Positions 49,154-61,177 are shown, numbered from the stretch's first letter. The stretch is DNA of 64,000 nt from Deltaproteobacteria bacterium (GCA_019310485.1 JAFDEF010000001.1:77289-141288), one strand, 5' to 3'. Program-made: numbers and translations. Notes: generated by a model not told the origin, from the letters alone.

Positions 49154-50435
49154 GTATATCCCTCTTGTGTAAGTTCCTCCACTTTAGAAAATCGGGGATT
49201 GTTTCTCCCCTTACAAGATCTTCATATGTCTCCCTGGACCTGATTACGTAATAGTTTTCACCCTTGACCATGACCTCTGCAGCACGGGGCCTGGAATTGT
49301 AGTTCGATGACATACTGAACCCATAGGCTCCAGCGCTCATAACCGCCATCAATTCACCTACCTCAAAGGCCGGAACCTCCCTGTCCCTGGCCAAAAAATC
49401 GCTGGACTCACAAATGGGACCTACAATATCGGCCTTAATCTTCTTGTGATCTTTGAATTTAACAGCTTGAATGGCATGAAATGACCCGTAAAGGCTTGGG
49501 CGTAGTAAATCATTCATGGCTGCATCTACGATGACAAAAGTTTTCTCCGGGGTCTTCTTGGTATAAAGAGTTCTTGTCACAAGGATGCCCGCGTTGCCCA
49601 CAATAACTCTTCCCGGCTCCAGTATTACAGTAAGCTCCTGGGTATCCAGTTCTGCCTTGACTGCCTGCCCATACTCCCGAGGATGGGGAGGGGTTTCTTT
49701 ATCATACGTAATACCAAGTCCTCCACCCAAGTCGAGATAACTGATATTAATGCCCGCATCGCGTAAGCTGACTATAAGTTTCTTGAGCCTGCGCAGAGCC
49801 TCCACAAAAGGGCTGATCAGGGTAACCTGGGAGCCAATGTGACAGGAGATGCCCGCCACTACCAGATTTCTTAGTCCGGCAGCAACAGTATACTCCTCGA
49901 GTGCATCCTTTATATCAATGCCAAACTTATTTTCCCTAAGACCAGTGGAGATGTAGGGGTGAGTTTGAGGGTCAATATCAGGGTTAACCCTGATTGCCAC
50001 GCGCGCCTTTTTGCCTAGCTTCCCGGCGACCTGGTCGAGCAGCAGCATCTCCTGGGAAGATTCCACGTTGAACATCAGTATATCTGATTTAAGGGCGTAC
50101 TCAATATCTTCGACTCTTTTTCCCACTCCTGAATACACTATTTTCCCGGGTTCTATCCCGGCCCGCAGCGCCCGAAAGAGCTCACCTCCTGATACTATAT
50201 CCGCACCCCCACCTTCAAGAGCAAACAGTCGCAAGATTGCCAGGTTGGAGTTGGATTTTACAGAAAAGCAGGTCAGATGCGCTACGTCTTGAAATGCACC
50301 GTCAAAAGCCTTGAAGTGCTGTCTGAGCGTCGCGTGGGAGTAAAGGTAAAGCGGGGTACCAACCTCATCTGCTATATTAGAGACAGGAACCTCTTCACAG
50401 CAAAGCTCATTTCCTTTGTACTGAAAATGGTGCAT
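49146..50435 (-). CDS. lysA: diaminopimelate decarboxylase
   Basis: CFSVKSNSNLAILRL PLP-Lys region; DLGGGLGI; CESSDFLARDRE. Confidence 0.96.
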   Translation of the reverse strand: MHHFQYKGNELCCEEVPVSNIADEVGTPLYLYSHATLRQHFKAFDGAFQDVAHLTCFSVKSNSNLAILRLFALEGGGADIVSGGELFRALRAGIEPGKIVYSGVGKRVEDIEYALKSDILMFNVESSQEMLLLDQVAGKLGKKARVAIRVNPDIDPQTHPYISTGLRENKFGIDIKDALEEYTVAAGLRNLVVAGISCHIGSQVTLISPFVEALRRLKKLIVSLRDAGINISYLDLGGGLGITYDKETPPHPREYGQAVKAELDTQELTVILEPGRVIVGNAGILVTRTLYTKKTPEKTFVIVDAAMNDLLRPSLYGSFHAIQAVKFKDHKKIKADIVGPICESSDFLARDREVPAFEVGELMAVMSAGAYGFSMSSNYNSRPRAAEVMVKGENYYVIRSRETYEDLVRGETIPDFLKWRNLHKRDIHD

Positions 50436-50447
50436 AATTTATTGCCT

Positions 50448-50894
50448 CTACCTCACAACAATCTTCAGAGTGCCGGAACGAGGCCCAAGAGTTCCTTCCG
50501 GCCCGATAAGCTGTACCTTAAAAAAGTAAACCTTCGGCCTCGAATGTATTGGAAAACGGCACAAGAAATTCTCGCCACTTGCCACTTCTTCCCCAAACTC
50601 CCTGTAGGCTCTAAACAGCAATGGGCAGCCCTCGCAGGGCTTATCGCTAAGTGGGTAAGTGACATAGTAAACCCTTGCACCTTTAACCATAGCAGCTTTC
50701 TTCTCGGCTCTGCTCAGGTCCATGATCTTCCCTTCCAGAAAAACCGCATCCCTTTCGCATTTTCCGCGTAGATCCACTACACTGAGGTTAAAGGTTTTCT
50801 GTGGTAAGAACGGGGGGCCTTTCTTACCACAGGAAAGACCTCCGAGCAAAACTCCTCCCACCAGCAAAAACATCACAAGCTTTAACAGCTTCAA
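50448..50894 (-). CDS. hypothetical lipoprotein
   Basis: Lipoprotein signal LLGGLSCGKKGPPFLP; between argH and lysA. Confidence 0.75.
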   Translation of the reverse strand: MKLLKLVMFLLVGGVLLGGLSCGKKGPPFLPQKTFNLSVVDLRGKCERDAVFLEGKIMDLSRAEKKAAMVKGARVYYVTYPLSDKPCEGCPLLFRAYREFGEEVASGENFLCRFPIHSRPKVYFFKVQLIGPEGTLGPRSGTLKIVVR

Positions 50895-52279
50895 GACTCC
50901 AGTTCCCTTATCGCTTTCTTGAGCTTTCTTTTCACAGCCGAATGGCCGGTGCCTCCGTATAAGCTCCTCCTTTTCACGCTCTGGACAGGGTCAAGCCATT
51001 TCTTCACGTCATCTTCTATAAGATTGGAAAAGCCCTTCATTTGTTCTATGCTGAGCTCACTTAACTCAATGTTCCGATCCGCGGCAAAAAGGACCATCTT
51101 CCCCACGAGCTCGTGAGCATTCCGAAACGTTGCACCCTTCCTAACAAGGTAGTCAGCCAGGTCAGTAGCCACAAGATGACCTTCATTCACTGCCTTTTTC
51201 ATCTGGTGCGCATTAAACACGATCTCCTTTAAAAGCCGTGTGAGCATAGCAATGCATTCTTCAACAGTGTCCACCGTGTCAAAAAGCGCTTCTTTATCTT
51301 CCTGCATATCCTTGTTATAAGCAAGCGGGAGACCTTTCATCACGGTAAGTAACGCCATCAGGTGCCCGTAAACCCTTCCCGTCTTCCCCCTGACAAGCTC
51401 AAGCAAATCAGGGTTTTTTTTCTGCGGCATGATACTGCTTCCAGTGCAAAAAGCATCGGGCAGGGTGACGAAATTGAACTCTCTTGTAGACCAAAGGATA
51501 ACCTCTTCACTGAGGCGGCTTAGATGCATCATAAGCACTGATGAAGCAAAAAGAAATTCGAGAACAAAGTCACGATCACTCACTGCATCCATGCTGTTTT
51601 CAGAAATGCCCGCAAAACCTAATTCTTTTGCGGCCATTTTCCGATCAAGCTTGAAGCTTGACCCTGCCAGTGCCGCACTTCCCAGGGGAAGTATACTAGC
51701 TCGTTTAAGATTGTCAGAAAACCTCTGCCTATCTCTTTTGAGCATCTCGTAATAAGCCAGCAGATGGTGGGCAAGAAGGACCGGCTGCGCACGCTGCAGA
51801 TGCGTGTAACCTGGAATAATAACCCCGAAATTCTTTTCTGCAGTTCGGATCAATGCTCTTTGCATTTCCTTAATCAGGGATTTAATCCTCTCGCCAGCCT
51901 CTCTCACGTAAAGACGCATATCGAGACTGACTTGATCATTACGGCTTCTGCCTGTGTGAAGCTTTTCTCCAGTTTCTCCCACTTTCTCAACCAGAGCCCT
52001 TTCTACAAAGGTATGGATGTCTTCGCTCCCCTCGTCAATAGAAAGCTCTCCACTCTCAATTTCCCTTTTCATCTTTTCAAGCGCATCTATTATGCGCGAG
52101 GCTTCCCTGTCCGAAAGAACGCGCTCCTTGGCCAGCATTCGACAATGGGCAATGCTCCCCTGAATATCCTGAGCATAAAGCCTCTTGTCAAAACGTATTG
52201 AGGAATTGAAGCGATCAAGAAGATCGTCGGTTTTTTCTCGAAAGCGGCCTCCCCATAGCTTTTTTTGAACCATATCCAC
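50891..52279 (-). CDS. argH: argininosuccinate lyase
   Basis: LWGGRFREKTDDLLDRFNSSI; GSSIMPQKKNPD signature. Confidence 0.96.
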   Translation of the reverse strand: MDMVQKKLWGGRFREKTDDLLDRFNSSIRFDKRLYAQDIQGSIAHCRMLAKERVLSDREASRIIDALEKMKREIESGELSIDEGSEDIHTFVERALVEKVGETGEKLHTGRSRNDQVSLDMRLYVREAGERIKSLIKEMQRALIRTAEKNFGVIIPGYTHLQRAQPVLLAHHLLAYYEMLKRDRQRFSDNLKRASILPLGSAALAGSSFKLDRKMAAKELGFAGISENSMDAVSDRDFVLEFLFASSVLMMHLSRLSEEVILWSTREFNFVTLPDAFCTGSSIMPQKKNPDLLELVRGKTGRVYGHLMALLTVMKGLPLAYNKDMQEDKEALFDTVDTVEECIAMLTRLLKEIVFNAHQMKKAVNEGHLVATDLADYLVRKGATFRNAHELVGKMVLFAADRNIELSELSIEQMKGFSNLIEDDVKKWLDPVQSVKRRSLYGGTGHSAVKRKLKKAIRELES

Positions 52280-52323
52280 GCCTTTCCATCAGCTTTCTTG
52301 AGAGTCGCAAATTTGATGGCTTC

Positions 52324-52431
52324 GTAAAAAGTCCAATTTCTGCGTTGCACTTCGTCTCGTTGTGATTGCGGCGTACGCTAAGTACGCCTCATCACACGAG
52401 CCTCGTGCGCCTTGACCTTAAAGCTTTTTAC
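52324..52431. repeat. MITE-like palindromic repeat element with GTAAAAAG/CTTTTTAC ends
   Basis: Terminal inverted repeats GTAAAAAG...CTTTTTAC; central hairpin CTCGTTGTGATTGCGGCGTAC-GCTAA-GTACGCCTCATCACACGAG. Confidence 0.8.
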
Positions 52432-52496
52432 TTTGCCGTCCCAATTTTGAGTCCTGCCGAGTTCGGCAAGTTTTGGAAAAACACCTTTTGCTATTC

Positions 52497-53705
52497 CTAT
52501 GCACTCAATTCCTCCCCAAGGGCTTCACAAAGACGGTCAATCTCAGCCTCTTGTATTATGAGCGGTGGGACAAATCGGAGCACTTTCTCCTGCGCCGCAT
52601 TGATCAGGAACCCTTTTTCAAGGCAAGAATCAACAATCGGGGCTGCAGGTCGATCCAGCTCGACTCCTATGATCAAGCCAAGCCCTCTTATCTCTTTAAT
52701 AGTACTGCAGCTCTTTTGAAGTTCTTCAAGTCTTCCCCTGAAGTAAGCCCCCATCTTGCTGCAATGATCAATCCAGCCATCGTTTATGAGACTGTTTAAG
52801 ACAGCCTTGGAAACAGCACTCACAAGGGGAGTTCCCCCAAAAGTGGATGCATGGCTTCCCGGGCCAAAAGCGCTGCTCATCTCCTCGATGCTCAACATCG
52901 CACCAATAGGCAGTCCGTTTCCGAGCGCCTTTGCCAGGGTCATTATATGAGGACTCACCCCGTAGTGCTCGTAGGCAAAAAGTTTTCCTGTGCGACCCAT
53001 TCCCACCTGAACTTCATCAAATATCAGCGTCACATTTTTCCTTTCACATATCTCCTTAACCCCTTTTAGATAATCAGGAGCGGGACAAACAACACCCCCC
53101 TCTCCCTGGATTGGCTCCAACATAACTGCACAGGTGGAACTTCCGACAGCTTTCTCAAGCGAAGCAAGATCGTTGAAAGGTACAAACTTAAATCCATTGA
53201 GGAGCGGATCGTACCCTTTCTGGATTTTCTCCTGTCCCGTAGCTGAAAGAGTTGCCATTGTCCGCCCATGAAAAGAGCCAACCATTGAGATTATTTCATG
53301 CCTACCTGCGCCGTGTTTCTCTCGGGAGTACCTTCTTGCCAGCTTTATAGCCGCTTCGTTAGCCTCGGCACCACTGTTACAGAAAAACACTCGATCCGCG
53401 AAGCTGTTTTGGACCAAAAGTTCCGCCAGCTCTACCTGAGGCCTCGTGTAGTAGAGGTTGGAGACGTGCACCAGTGTCTTTGATTGAATTTCCAGCGCCT
53501 TGCTCACTACAGGTGAGCTGTGCCCAAGTGCGCAAACAGCAATCCCTCCAACAAAATCAAGGTATTCTTTACCGTCTTCATCCCAGACTTTGCAGCCCTC
53601 GCCTTTCACGAACACAACAGGTGGCCGCTTGTAAGTTGGAAAAAGATACTTTTCAGCAAGAGTTACCGTATTCTTTTTCTGATCATCTTTGTTCATAACC
53701 TGCAT
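52497..53705 (-). CDS. argD: acetylornithine aminotransferase
   Basis: FFCNSGAEANEAAIKLARRYS; FDEVQVGMGRTGKLFAYEHYG; ALGNGLPIGAML. Confidence 0.94.
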   Translation of the reverse strand: MQVMNKDDQKKNTVTLAEKYLFPTYKRPPVVFVKGEGCKVWDEDGKEYLDFVGGIAVCALGHSSPVVSKALEIQSKTLVHVSNLYYTRPQVELAELLVQNSFADRVFFCNSGAEANEAAIKLARRYSREKHGAGRHEIISMVGSFHGRTMATLSATGQEKIQKGYDPLLNGFKFVPFNDLASLEKAVGSSTCAVMLEPIQGEGGVVCPAPDYLKGVKEICERKNVTLIFDEVQVGMGRTGKLFAYEHYGVSPHIMTLAKALGNGLPIGAMLSIEEMSSAFGPGSHASTFGGTPLVSAVSKAVLNSLINDGWIDHCSKMGAYFRGRLEELQKSCSTIKEIRGLGLIIGVELDRPAAPIVDSCLEKGFLINAAQEKVLRFVPPLIIQEAEIDRLCEALGEELSA

Positions 53706-53888
53706 TCCTCCGGAAATGAGTGGCTTATAGCCATAGCCAGTTTACCGCTCGCACACAGGAGGCGTTAGTGACTGCAAATCCACAAATGAATTTTAGGCAC
53801 TCTTAAGTTTCCAATTCAAAAATGAGAATTTTTGCGCAAGGTCAAGGAAATCAAGGGATTGCGCAAAAAGGCCATTTATGGATGGAAA

Positions 53889-54833
<945 letters not shown>

Positions 54834-54945
54834 CTACCGGATCAAAGTTCCTGGAGGAAACTTCTTCTGGCACTTTCTTTCCTTTTACAAGGGTCTTTTT
54901 AAACCGGAAACCTTCTTTTGCCCAAAGTCTATCTATGGATGAGAG

Positions 54946-56346
54946 CTAGAGTATGTACTGGCTCAAGTTTTCGTCTTCAAGAATATCTTTTAACTTATCT
55001 GATACGTATTTCCGGTCTATGACTATCTTGTTTTCATCCATATCGGGAGCATCAAAGGAGATCTCGTCCAGCAGTTTCTCCATTACCGTATGGAGCCGCC
55101 TGGCGCCGATATTTTCCATGCGCTCGTTGACTTTGCTGGCAATGGATGCGATCTCTCTGACTGCGGATTCTTCAAATGACAATTCGATTCCCTCTGTTTC
55201 AAGGAGCGCTTTGTATTGGGTTATGAGGGCGTTCTTAGGCTCTTTTAGAATCCGCACAAAGTCTTCTTCTGTCAAGGAGTCCAGCTCCACCCGGATGGGG
55301 AAGCGTCCCTGGAGCTCAGGCAAAAGATCTGAAGGCTTGCTAACATTAAAGGCGCCGGCTGCTATGAATAAAATGTGATCAGTCTTGACCATGCCGTACT
55401 TGGTAGTCACCGTGGAACCCTCCACAATTGGTAAAAGGTCTCGCTGCACCCCCTCCCTTGAAACATCGGGACCATATTTGGAGTCAGACCCTGCTACCTT
55501 GTCCAGCTCGTCAAGAAAAATGATGCCGTTTTGTTCCGTCATCCTGACCGCTCTTTCAGTCACCTTTTCCATGTCAATGAGTTTCTGGGACTCTTCCTGA
55601 AAAAGAAGCTCCAATGCTTCAGGGATTTTTACCCTCCTCTTCTTTTTCCGGGTAGGGAAGATGTTTCCAAAAACCTCCTTGATGTTGAACTCCATCTCCT
55701 CAAGTCCGGCACCGGAGAAAATCTCAACCATCGGGATATTCTTGTTGGCAGTTTCAAGCTCCACGTAGCGATTATCAAGCTTGCCGCTTCGAAGGAGTCG
55801 TCTCAGCTTTTCCCTGGTCGAATCAGCTTCTGCCTTATCTGCTCGCACGACCTCCAGAACTTTTTCCCTGTCCCCTTCATCTCCTTCTTGAGCCTCTTCC
55901 CTCCTCCTAGGGAGTAGAATATCAAGGAGCCTTTCCTCTGCCAGCTCCTGTGCCTTTATTTTCACCTTTTCCTGCTCTTCTTTTTTGGCCATATTAACTG
56001 CCAGCTCCGTAAGGTCTCTGATCATAGATTCCACATCGCGGCCGACATAACCCACTTCAGTGAATTTTGTGGCCTCAACTTTGAGAAAAGGTGACCTTGC
56101 CAAGTTTGCCAGACGCCTGGCAATCTCCGTTTTTCCCACCCCTGTAGGGCCAATCATGATAATGTTTTTTGGAGCAATTTCATCCCTCAGCTCTTTCGGC
56201 ACCTGCTGCCTTCTCCACCTGTTTCTGAGCGCAACAGCCACCGAGCGCTTCGCCTGATCCTGCCCCACGATATATTTGTCCAGCTCTGAGACAATCTCTC
56301 GCGGAGTAAGGACCTTTACCAGATCATCTTTGAAATCCTTTGCCAT
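54946..56346 (-). CDS. hslU: ATP-dependent protease ATPase subunit HslU
   Basis: [29 protein letters not shown]; start trimmed to MAKDF (ORF extends to 56403). Confidence 0.96.
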   Translation of the reverse strand: MAKDFKDDLVKVLTPREIVSELDKYIVGQDQAKRSVAVALRNRWRRQQVPKELRDEIAPKNIIMIGPTGVGKTEIARRLANLARSPFLKVEATKFTEVGYVGRDVESMIRDLTELAVNMAKKEEQEKVKIKAQELAEERLLDILLPRRREEAQEGDEGDREKVLEVVRADKAEADSTREKLRRLLRSGKLDNRYVELETANKNIPMVEIFSGAGLEEMEFNIKEVFGNIFPTRKKKRRVKIPEALELLFQEESQKLIDMEKVTERAVRMTEQNGIIFLDELDKVAGSDSKYGPDVSREGVQRDLLPIVEGSTVTTKYGMVKTDHILFIAAGAFNVSKPSDLLPELQGRFPIRVELDSLTEEDFVRILKEPKNALITQYKALLETEGIELSFEESAVREIASIASKVNERMENIGARRLHTVMEKLLDEISFDAPDMDENKIVIDRKYVSDKLKDILEDENLSQYIL

Positions 56347-56350
56347 ATGC

Positions 56351-56905
56351 TTATTCCTTTTCCCCGATTTCCCGGACAACAATCTTTTCATTCGTGTAAA
56401 CACAAATGGAGGCAGCTATTTTCATGGCCTCCCGGGCAATGGATAAAGCATCGAGGTTGGAGTGCGCAAGCAAAGCACGCGCGGCCGCCAGAGCATAAGG
56501 TCCGCCAGACCCTATTGCCGCAACCGACTCATCCGGCTCAATAACGTCCCCTGTGCCCGAAATTATCAGCGTATGTTCTCGGTCCATGGCAAGAATCAAG
56601 GCTTCCAATCTTCTCAGAATCTTATCGGTTCGCCAGTCTTTTGCCAGTTCTACGGCAGCCCGAGTCAGGTTCCCTTTGTACTGTTCCAGCTTACCCTCCA
56701 GTCTCTCAAACAGGCTAAATGCATCAGCAGCCGTACCCGCAAAACCAACGAGTACAGAATCTTTATACATAAAGCGCACCTTCGTGGCCTTGTGCTTCAT
56801 TATCGTTTCGCCGAGACTCACCTGGCCGTCTCCCGCCATCACGGATCTCCCGTCTTTTCTTACTGCCAGAATCGTGGTAGCCCTGATAGGGTCCTTTAAG
56901 GTCAT
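56351..56905 (-). CDS. hslV: ATP-dependent protease peptidase subunit HslV
   Basis: [46 protein letters not shown]. Confidence 0.96.
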   Translation of the reverse strand: MTLKDPIRATTILAVRKDGRSVMAGDGQVSLGETIMKHKATKVRFMYKDSVLVGFAGTAADAFSLFERLEGKLEQYKGNLTRAAVELAKDWRTDKILRRLEALILAMDREHTLIISGTGDVIEPDESVAAIGSGGPYALAAARALLAHSNLDALSIAREAMKIAASICVYTNEKIVVREIGEKE

Positions 56906-56939
56906 AGCTTCTCCTCTTTTGCCGCTGCCTTTTCCGCCA

Positions 56940-57866
56940 CTATTTGCTCCGCGGATGGGCCTTGTCGTAGACCTCCATGAGCCTGTCCAGGCTCACATGA
57001 GTATATTTCTGGGTGGTAGAAAGACTAGTGTGGCCGAGGATTTCCTGAACCGACCTCAGATCTGCACCCCCGTCCAGCAAATGGGTGGCGAAGGTGTGCC
57101 TCAGTGAGTGAGGTGTTATCTGCCTTGCCATCACACCCTGTCTATCATACTTTTCCACAATCTTTTCAACCCCTCTTGCGCTGAGCCGCTCTCCTCGAAA
57201 ATTCAGAAAAAGGGGAGAGTCTCTAAGATCCGCCTGCTTTTTCTTTCTCATGGGCATGGTGGAATCAATGTATTCTCTCAATGCTTTAATGGCCTCTCTT
57301 CCCACTGGTACGACTCTCTCTTTATTACCTTTTCCCAGAACTCTGATCACGCGCTGGTTGTAATCAATGCTGCATAAGTTGAGGCCCGTAAGCTCGCTTA
57401 CCCTTATCCCGGATGAGTAGAGCACTTCCAAAATGGCCCGATCCCTGAGACCAAGCGGCTTTCTCTTGTCAGGTCTTTCAAGGAGCCTGAACATTTCATC
57501 TACAGGGAGATAGGCTGGAATGTATTTTTCTATCTTTGGACTCGATACCTCTGCCGCAGGATTGGATTTAAGGGTTCCTTTCCTCTCTAGAAACGAAAAG
57601 AAGGATCTCAACGCTGAAAGCCTGCGCGCAATTGAGGATCGGCTGTAGCGCCCGTAAAGATCGCTCAGGTACTCCCTTACAAGATAAAAATCAAGTGATT
57701 CAAGAGATTGCTCACCTTTTTGTGAGCCTGCCTGCAATGCTCTCTTTTCCAAAAAAGACTGAAAATCCCTCAGATCAATTCCATAGTTACGAATCGTGTG
57801 CTGAGAATACCCCTTCTCCGTCTTAAGGGAATTCAAAAACTTATCTATGAGTTGGCCTATACTCAC
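56940..57866 (-). CDS. xerC: tyrosine recombinase XerC/XerD type
   Basis: [52 protein letters not shown]. Confidence 0.92.
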   Translation of the reverse strand: MSIGQLIDKFLNSLKTEKGYSQHTIRNYGIDLRDFQSFLEKRALQAGSQKGEQSLESLDFYLVREYLSDLYGRYSRSSIARRLSALRSFFSFLERKGTLKSNPAAEVSSPKIEKYIPAYLPVDEMFRLLERPDKRKPLGLRDRAILEVLYSSGIRVSELTGLNLCSIDYNQRVIRVLGKGNKERVVPVGREAIKALREYIDSTMPMRKKKQADLRDSPLFLNFRGERLSARGVEKIVEKYDRQGVMARQITPHSLRHTFATHLLDGGADLRSVQEILGHTSLSTTQKYTHVSLDRLMEVYDKAHPRSK

Positions 57867-57994
57867 TTTCTTCTATTATCTCTGCTCAATAATATGGAAT
57901 AAAGGCTATGAAGTTAGTGCTTTCTTTTATGAATTTACTAAACTAACATAATTGCCGTAAATCTCAATGAAAAAATCTCTTCTTCATTCTTCAC

Positions 57995-58022
57995 TTGACT
58001 TTAGTGATATGCTTCATATAGT
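57995..58022 (+). promoter_or_regulatory. Predicted sigma70-type promoter upstream of EF-G gene
   Basis: TTGACT - 16 nt - TATAGT. Confidence 0.55.
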
Positions 58023-58058
58023 TTAAGGATTTTGGTAAATTTATCTTCCCGTTGGAAC

Positions 58059-58102
58059 CCCACAATTTTCCGCGAGCTTTTCTTGCCGGTTGTGGGATTT
58101 TT
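58059..58102 (+). terminator. Terminator/attenuator-like hairpin in EF-G leader
   Basis: CCCACAA...TTGTGGG with inner CCGCGAG/CTTGCCGG pairing, followed by ATTTTTC. Confidence 0.6.
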
Positions 58103-58241
58103 CAATAGAATCTTTGCAGAATGTAAATTCTAATCTAAGGTCCCAAGGAGTGTCGGACCCTGGTCTAACGGTAGGTATTTCCGAATCTTCCCATTGCAGT
58201 CAAATCATGCTGCGGGGCAATGCCTTGAAAGGAACTTTGAC

Positions 58242-60320
58242 ATGGAAAGAAAGAGCGAACAGCTGAGAAACGTAGGTCTTGTAGCCCACGTGGGCTCAGG
58301 AAAAACATCCCTTGCCGAGGCCATACTTTTTAACGGCAAATTGATTAACAGGCTCGGCAGGGTGGACGATGGCACCTCCCAAATGGATTTTGAGCAAGAG
58401 GAGATAAAGAGAAAAATCACTATCAGCACTTCGTTTCATCACAGTAACTGGAAAAAGCACATCATAAATGTCATAGATACGCCGGGAGACGATAATTTTC
58501 TCTCTGATACAAGGTCCTCCCTCCAGGCTGCTGATGGCGTCGTTGTCCTAGTGGATGCCACGGCCGGAGTGAAGGTCGGAACAGAGAAAGCTTGGAACTT
58601 TGTGGATGAACAGAACCTCCCCCGGATCGTTTTCATCAACAAGATGGACCGGGAACGAGCGGATTTTGGGGGAACTGCAAAAGAAATCTCCCAAGCGTTT
58701 GACGTGAAAGGGACTCCTGTCTTCCTGCCCATAGGCTCAGAGGATAAGTTTGAAGGTCTCGTTGATATAATCAGGATGAAGGCATACCACTACAAAAAGG
58801 ATGGAACAGGAGAATACGAAGAATCTGCACCTCCTGAGGAAATGGAAACAGAGATCCGTGATTGGAGAGAAAAGGCGATCGAAAACATCGTAGAAGTTAA
58901 TGACGACCTCATGGAAAAATATCTTGAGGGCGAGGAACTGCCTTTAGAGGAACTGGAGAGGACATTTGTTGAGGGCGTTAAATCAGGGCTTCTGGTTCCA
59001 ATTCTCTGCGGGTCCGCCGTGCTGAATATTGGAGTGCTGCAATTAATGAACCTTATTGTGGAGTGCCTTCCATCGCCTCTTGAAAGAAAACTCCCACCTG
59101 CCTTAAGGCCTGGAACCGATGAAACAGTTGAGAGAAAACCAGACCCTCAAGCTCCGTTTTCCTCCATTGTCTTTAAAACAATTGCCGACCCTTTTGCAGG
59201 CAAGCTCAGCATCCTAAGAATTTTTTCAGGCACACTCACGCCTGACTCCGTCATCTATAACCCTAACAGAGAGACTGTTGAAAAGTTCGGGAACATTTTC
59301 TTCCTCGAAGGCAAGAACCAAAAATCTGTGCAGTTGGCTGTCCCCGGGGACATAGTGGCGCTGGCTAAGCTGAAGGAAACGCAAACGGGCGACACTCTGT
59401 GTGACCAAAACGATCCGATCATCTTTAAGGCCACAGAGCCACTCCCCCCTGTCATATCCTATGCTGTAGAAGCCAAAGTAAAAGGGAGCGAGGACAAGGT
59501 CTTCACCTCTCTTGCCAAGCTACTTGAAGAGGATCCCACGCTGAGGCTGGAGAGAGACCAGGCCACATCTGAGATAATCCTTTCAGGTACAGGGCAAATT
59601 CATCTGGAGACAACGTGTGAGAAACTTAACCGCAAGTTCGGAGTTGAAGTCAATCTTAAACCGGCAAAAGTTCCCTACAGGGAAACCATCAAGTCGCCTG
59701 TTAAAGGGGTGATATACAGGCACAAGAAGCAGACGGGGGGCAGGGGCCAATTCGCCGAAGTTCATTTCGACATCTTCCCGCTGGAAAGAGGTGCAGGGTT
59801 TGAGTTTGAAGAAGCTCTCGTGGGCATGAACGTGCCGAGAAACTTTGTTCCTGCTGTTGAAAAAGGGCTGCACGAGGCTCTGAAGACTGGTGTTGTGGCA
59901 GGCTACCCACTTGTTGACCTCAAGGTGCGTTTTTATGATGGAAAGTCCCATGATGTGGACTCCTCAGAGATGGCTTTCAAAATAGCTGCCAGTATGTGTC
60001 TTAAGAAAGGGGTCCAGGAAGCAAAGCCCGTTATTCTTGAGCCCATTGTGGGAATGGAAATTAAGGTTCCAGAAGATGTTATGGGCGATGTTATGGGTGA
60101 TCTCAACAGCCGTCGCGGCAGAGTGCTGGGCGTGGACAGCGAGGGCAAATACCAAATCATAAAGGCTCGTGCCCCACTGGCGGAGGTACTTCAGTATGCC
60201 CTTGATCTAAATGCCCTAACAGGTGGAAGAGGCACTTTCAAAATGGAAATGGCTGACTACGAAGAGCTTCCTGCTCAGCTGACCGAGAAAGTCGTTGCTG
60301 AGGCCAAAAAGGGAAAGTAA
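58242..60320 (+). CDS. elongation factor G-like translational GTPase
   Basis: GLVAHVGSGKTSLAEAI G1 motif; IDTPGDDNF; NKMDRERADF; start ATG 58242 preferred over TTG 58194. Confidence 0.92.
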   Translation: MERKSEQLRNVGLVAHVGSGKTSLAEAILFNGKLINRLGRVDDGTSQMDFEQEEIKRKITISTSFHHSNWKKHIINVIDTPGDDNFLSDTRSSLQAADGVVVLVDATAGVKVGTEKAWNFVDEQNLPRIVFINKMDRERADFGGTAKEISQAFDVKGTPVFLPIGSEDKFEGLVDIIRMKAYHYKKDGTGEYEESAPPEEMETEIRDWREKAIENIVEVNDDLMEKYLEGEELPLEELERTFVEGVKSGLLVPILCGSAVLNIGVLQLMNLIVECLPSPLERKLPPALRPGTDETVERKPDPQAPFSSIVFKTIADPFAGKLSILRIFSGTLTPDSVIYNPNRETVEKFGNIFFLEGKNQKSVQLAVPGDIVALAKLKETQTGDTLCDQNDPIIFKATEPLPPVISYAVEAKVKGSEDKVFTSLAKLLEEDPTLRLERDQATSEIILSGTGQIHLETTCEKLNRKFGVEVNLKPAKVPYRETIKSPVKGVIYRHKKQTGGRGQFAEVHFDIFPLERGAGFEFEEALVGMNVPRNFVPAVEKGLHEALKTGVVAGYPLVDLKVRFYDGKSHDVDSSEMAFKIAASMCLKKGVQEAKPVILEPIVGMEIKVPEDVMGDVMGDLNSRRGRVLGVDSEGKYQIIKARAPLAEVLQYALDLNALTGGRGTFKMEMADYEELPAQLTEKVVAEAKKGK

Positions 60321-60324
60321 CTGT

Positions 60325-60834
60325 ATGAATGAGGTATTTACAGCAGGTATTCTAACTATAAGTGATAAAGCCAGCGCGGGAAAAAGGCAAGATAGCAGCG
60401 GCAAAGTCGCCGCCCGGATGCTTGAAAAAGAAGGATTCAGCGTAGTCAAACAGATGATTGTTCCGGATAGCATTGACCGGATCCGGGACACATTACTTGA
60501 GTGGGTGGACAGGGAGCGGCTGGCCTTGATCGTTACTTCAGGAGGCACAGGCCTGAGCCCAACTGATGTGACCCCTCAGGCTATGGAAAAGGTCATCGAC
60601 TATCAGGTCCCGGGAATCGCGGAATCCATGAGGGCTGCCAGCCTTAAGAAAACCCCACATGCCATGCTCTCGCGGGCAATGGCGGGCGTACGAGGAAGCT
60701 CATTGATCATCAATCTTCCAGGGAGTCCCGGCGGAGTGGAAGACAATCTGGCCGTTGTACTGCCTGCCCTAAAGCACGCACTCTCCAAGCTTGCGGGAGA
60801 TACCTCGGAGTGCGCGCCTCCGCCCCAAGCCTAG
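60325..60834 (+). CDS. mogA: molybdopterin adenylyltransferase / MoaB-MogA family
   Basis: GILTISDKASAGKRQDSSG; VTSGGTGLSPTDVTPQA; INLPGSPGGVEDNL. Confidence 0.94.
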   Translation: MNEVFTAGILTISDKASAGKRQDSSGKVAARMLEKEGFSVVKQMIVPDSIDRIRDTLLEWVDRERLALIVTSGGTGLSPTDVTPQAMEKVIDYQVPGIAESMRAASLKKTPHAMLSRAMAGVRGSSLIINLPGSPGGVEDNLAVVLPALKHALSKLAGDTSECAPPPQA

Positions 60835-60847
60835 CCCGCTCTTGCAC

Positions 60848-61177
60848 TCAGGGGGAAACTATAATTTCGTCAATCCATGCAAGGTATTCACGACTTCCTC
60901 TCTGCACCGGAACGGCCACAATCTCCGCCACTTCGTAGGGATGAGCAGCCTTGATAGCTTCTTCAAGCTGATCGTAGAGGAAATCTTTGCTCTTTATCAG
61001 GCACAGCCACTCATCGGATCGCTCAATCTTTCCCTTCCACCAGTAATCGCTTGTAATCGGCCCTATCACCTGGACACAGGCCGCGAGTTTCTTTTCAAGG
61101 ACCTCTTTACCGATTTTTTGAGCATCCTCCTTTGTACCGGTTGTTACAAAAACCTGAATATAGCCTCCCATTTCCAA
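60848..61177 (-). CDS. cutA: divalent-cation tolerance protein CutA
   Basis: VFVTTGTKEDAQKIGKEVLEKKLAACVQVIGPITSDYWWKGKIERSDEWLCLIKS. Confidence 0.95.
   Translation of the reverse strand: MEMGGYIQVFVTTGTKEDAQKIGKEVLEKKLAACVQVIGPITSDYWWKGKIERSDEWLCLIKSKDFLYDQLEEAIKAAHPYEVAEIVAVPVQRGSREYLAWIDEIIVSP

Noticed and set aside
54946-56403. HslU start at the upstream Met 56403
   Set aside because: It would overlap hslV; MAKDF at 56346 matches usual HslU N-terminus
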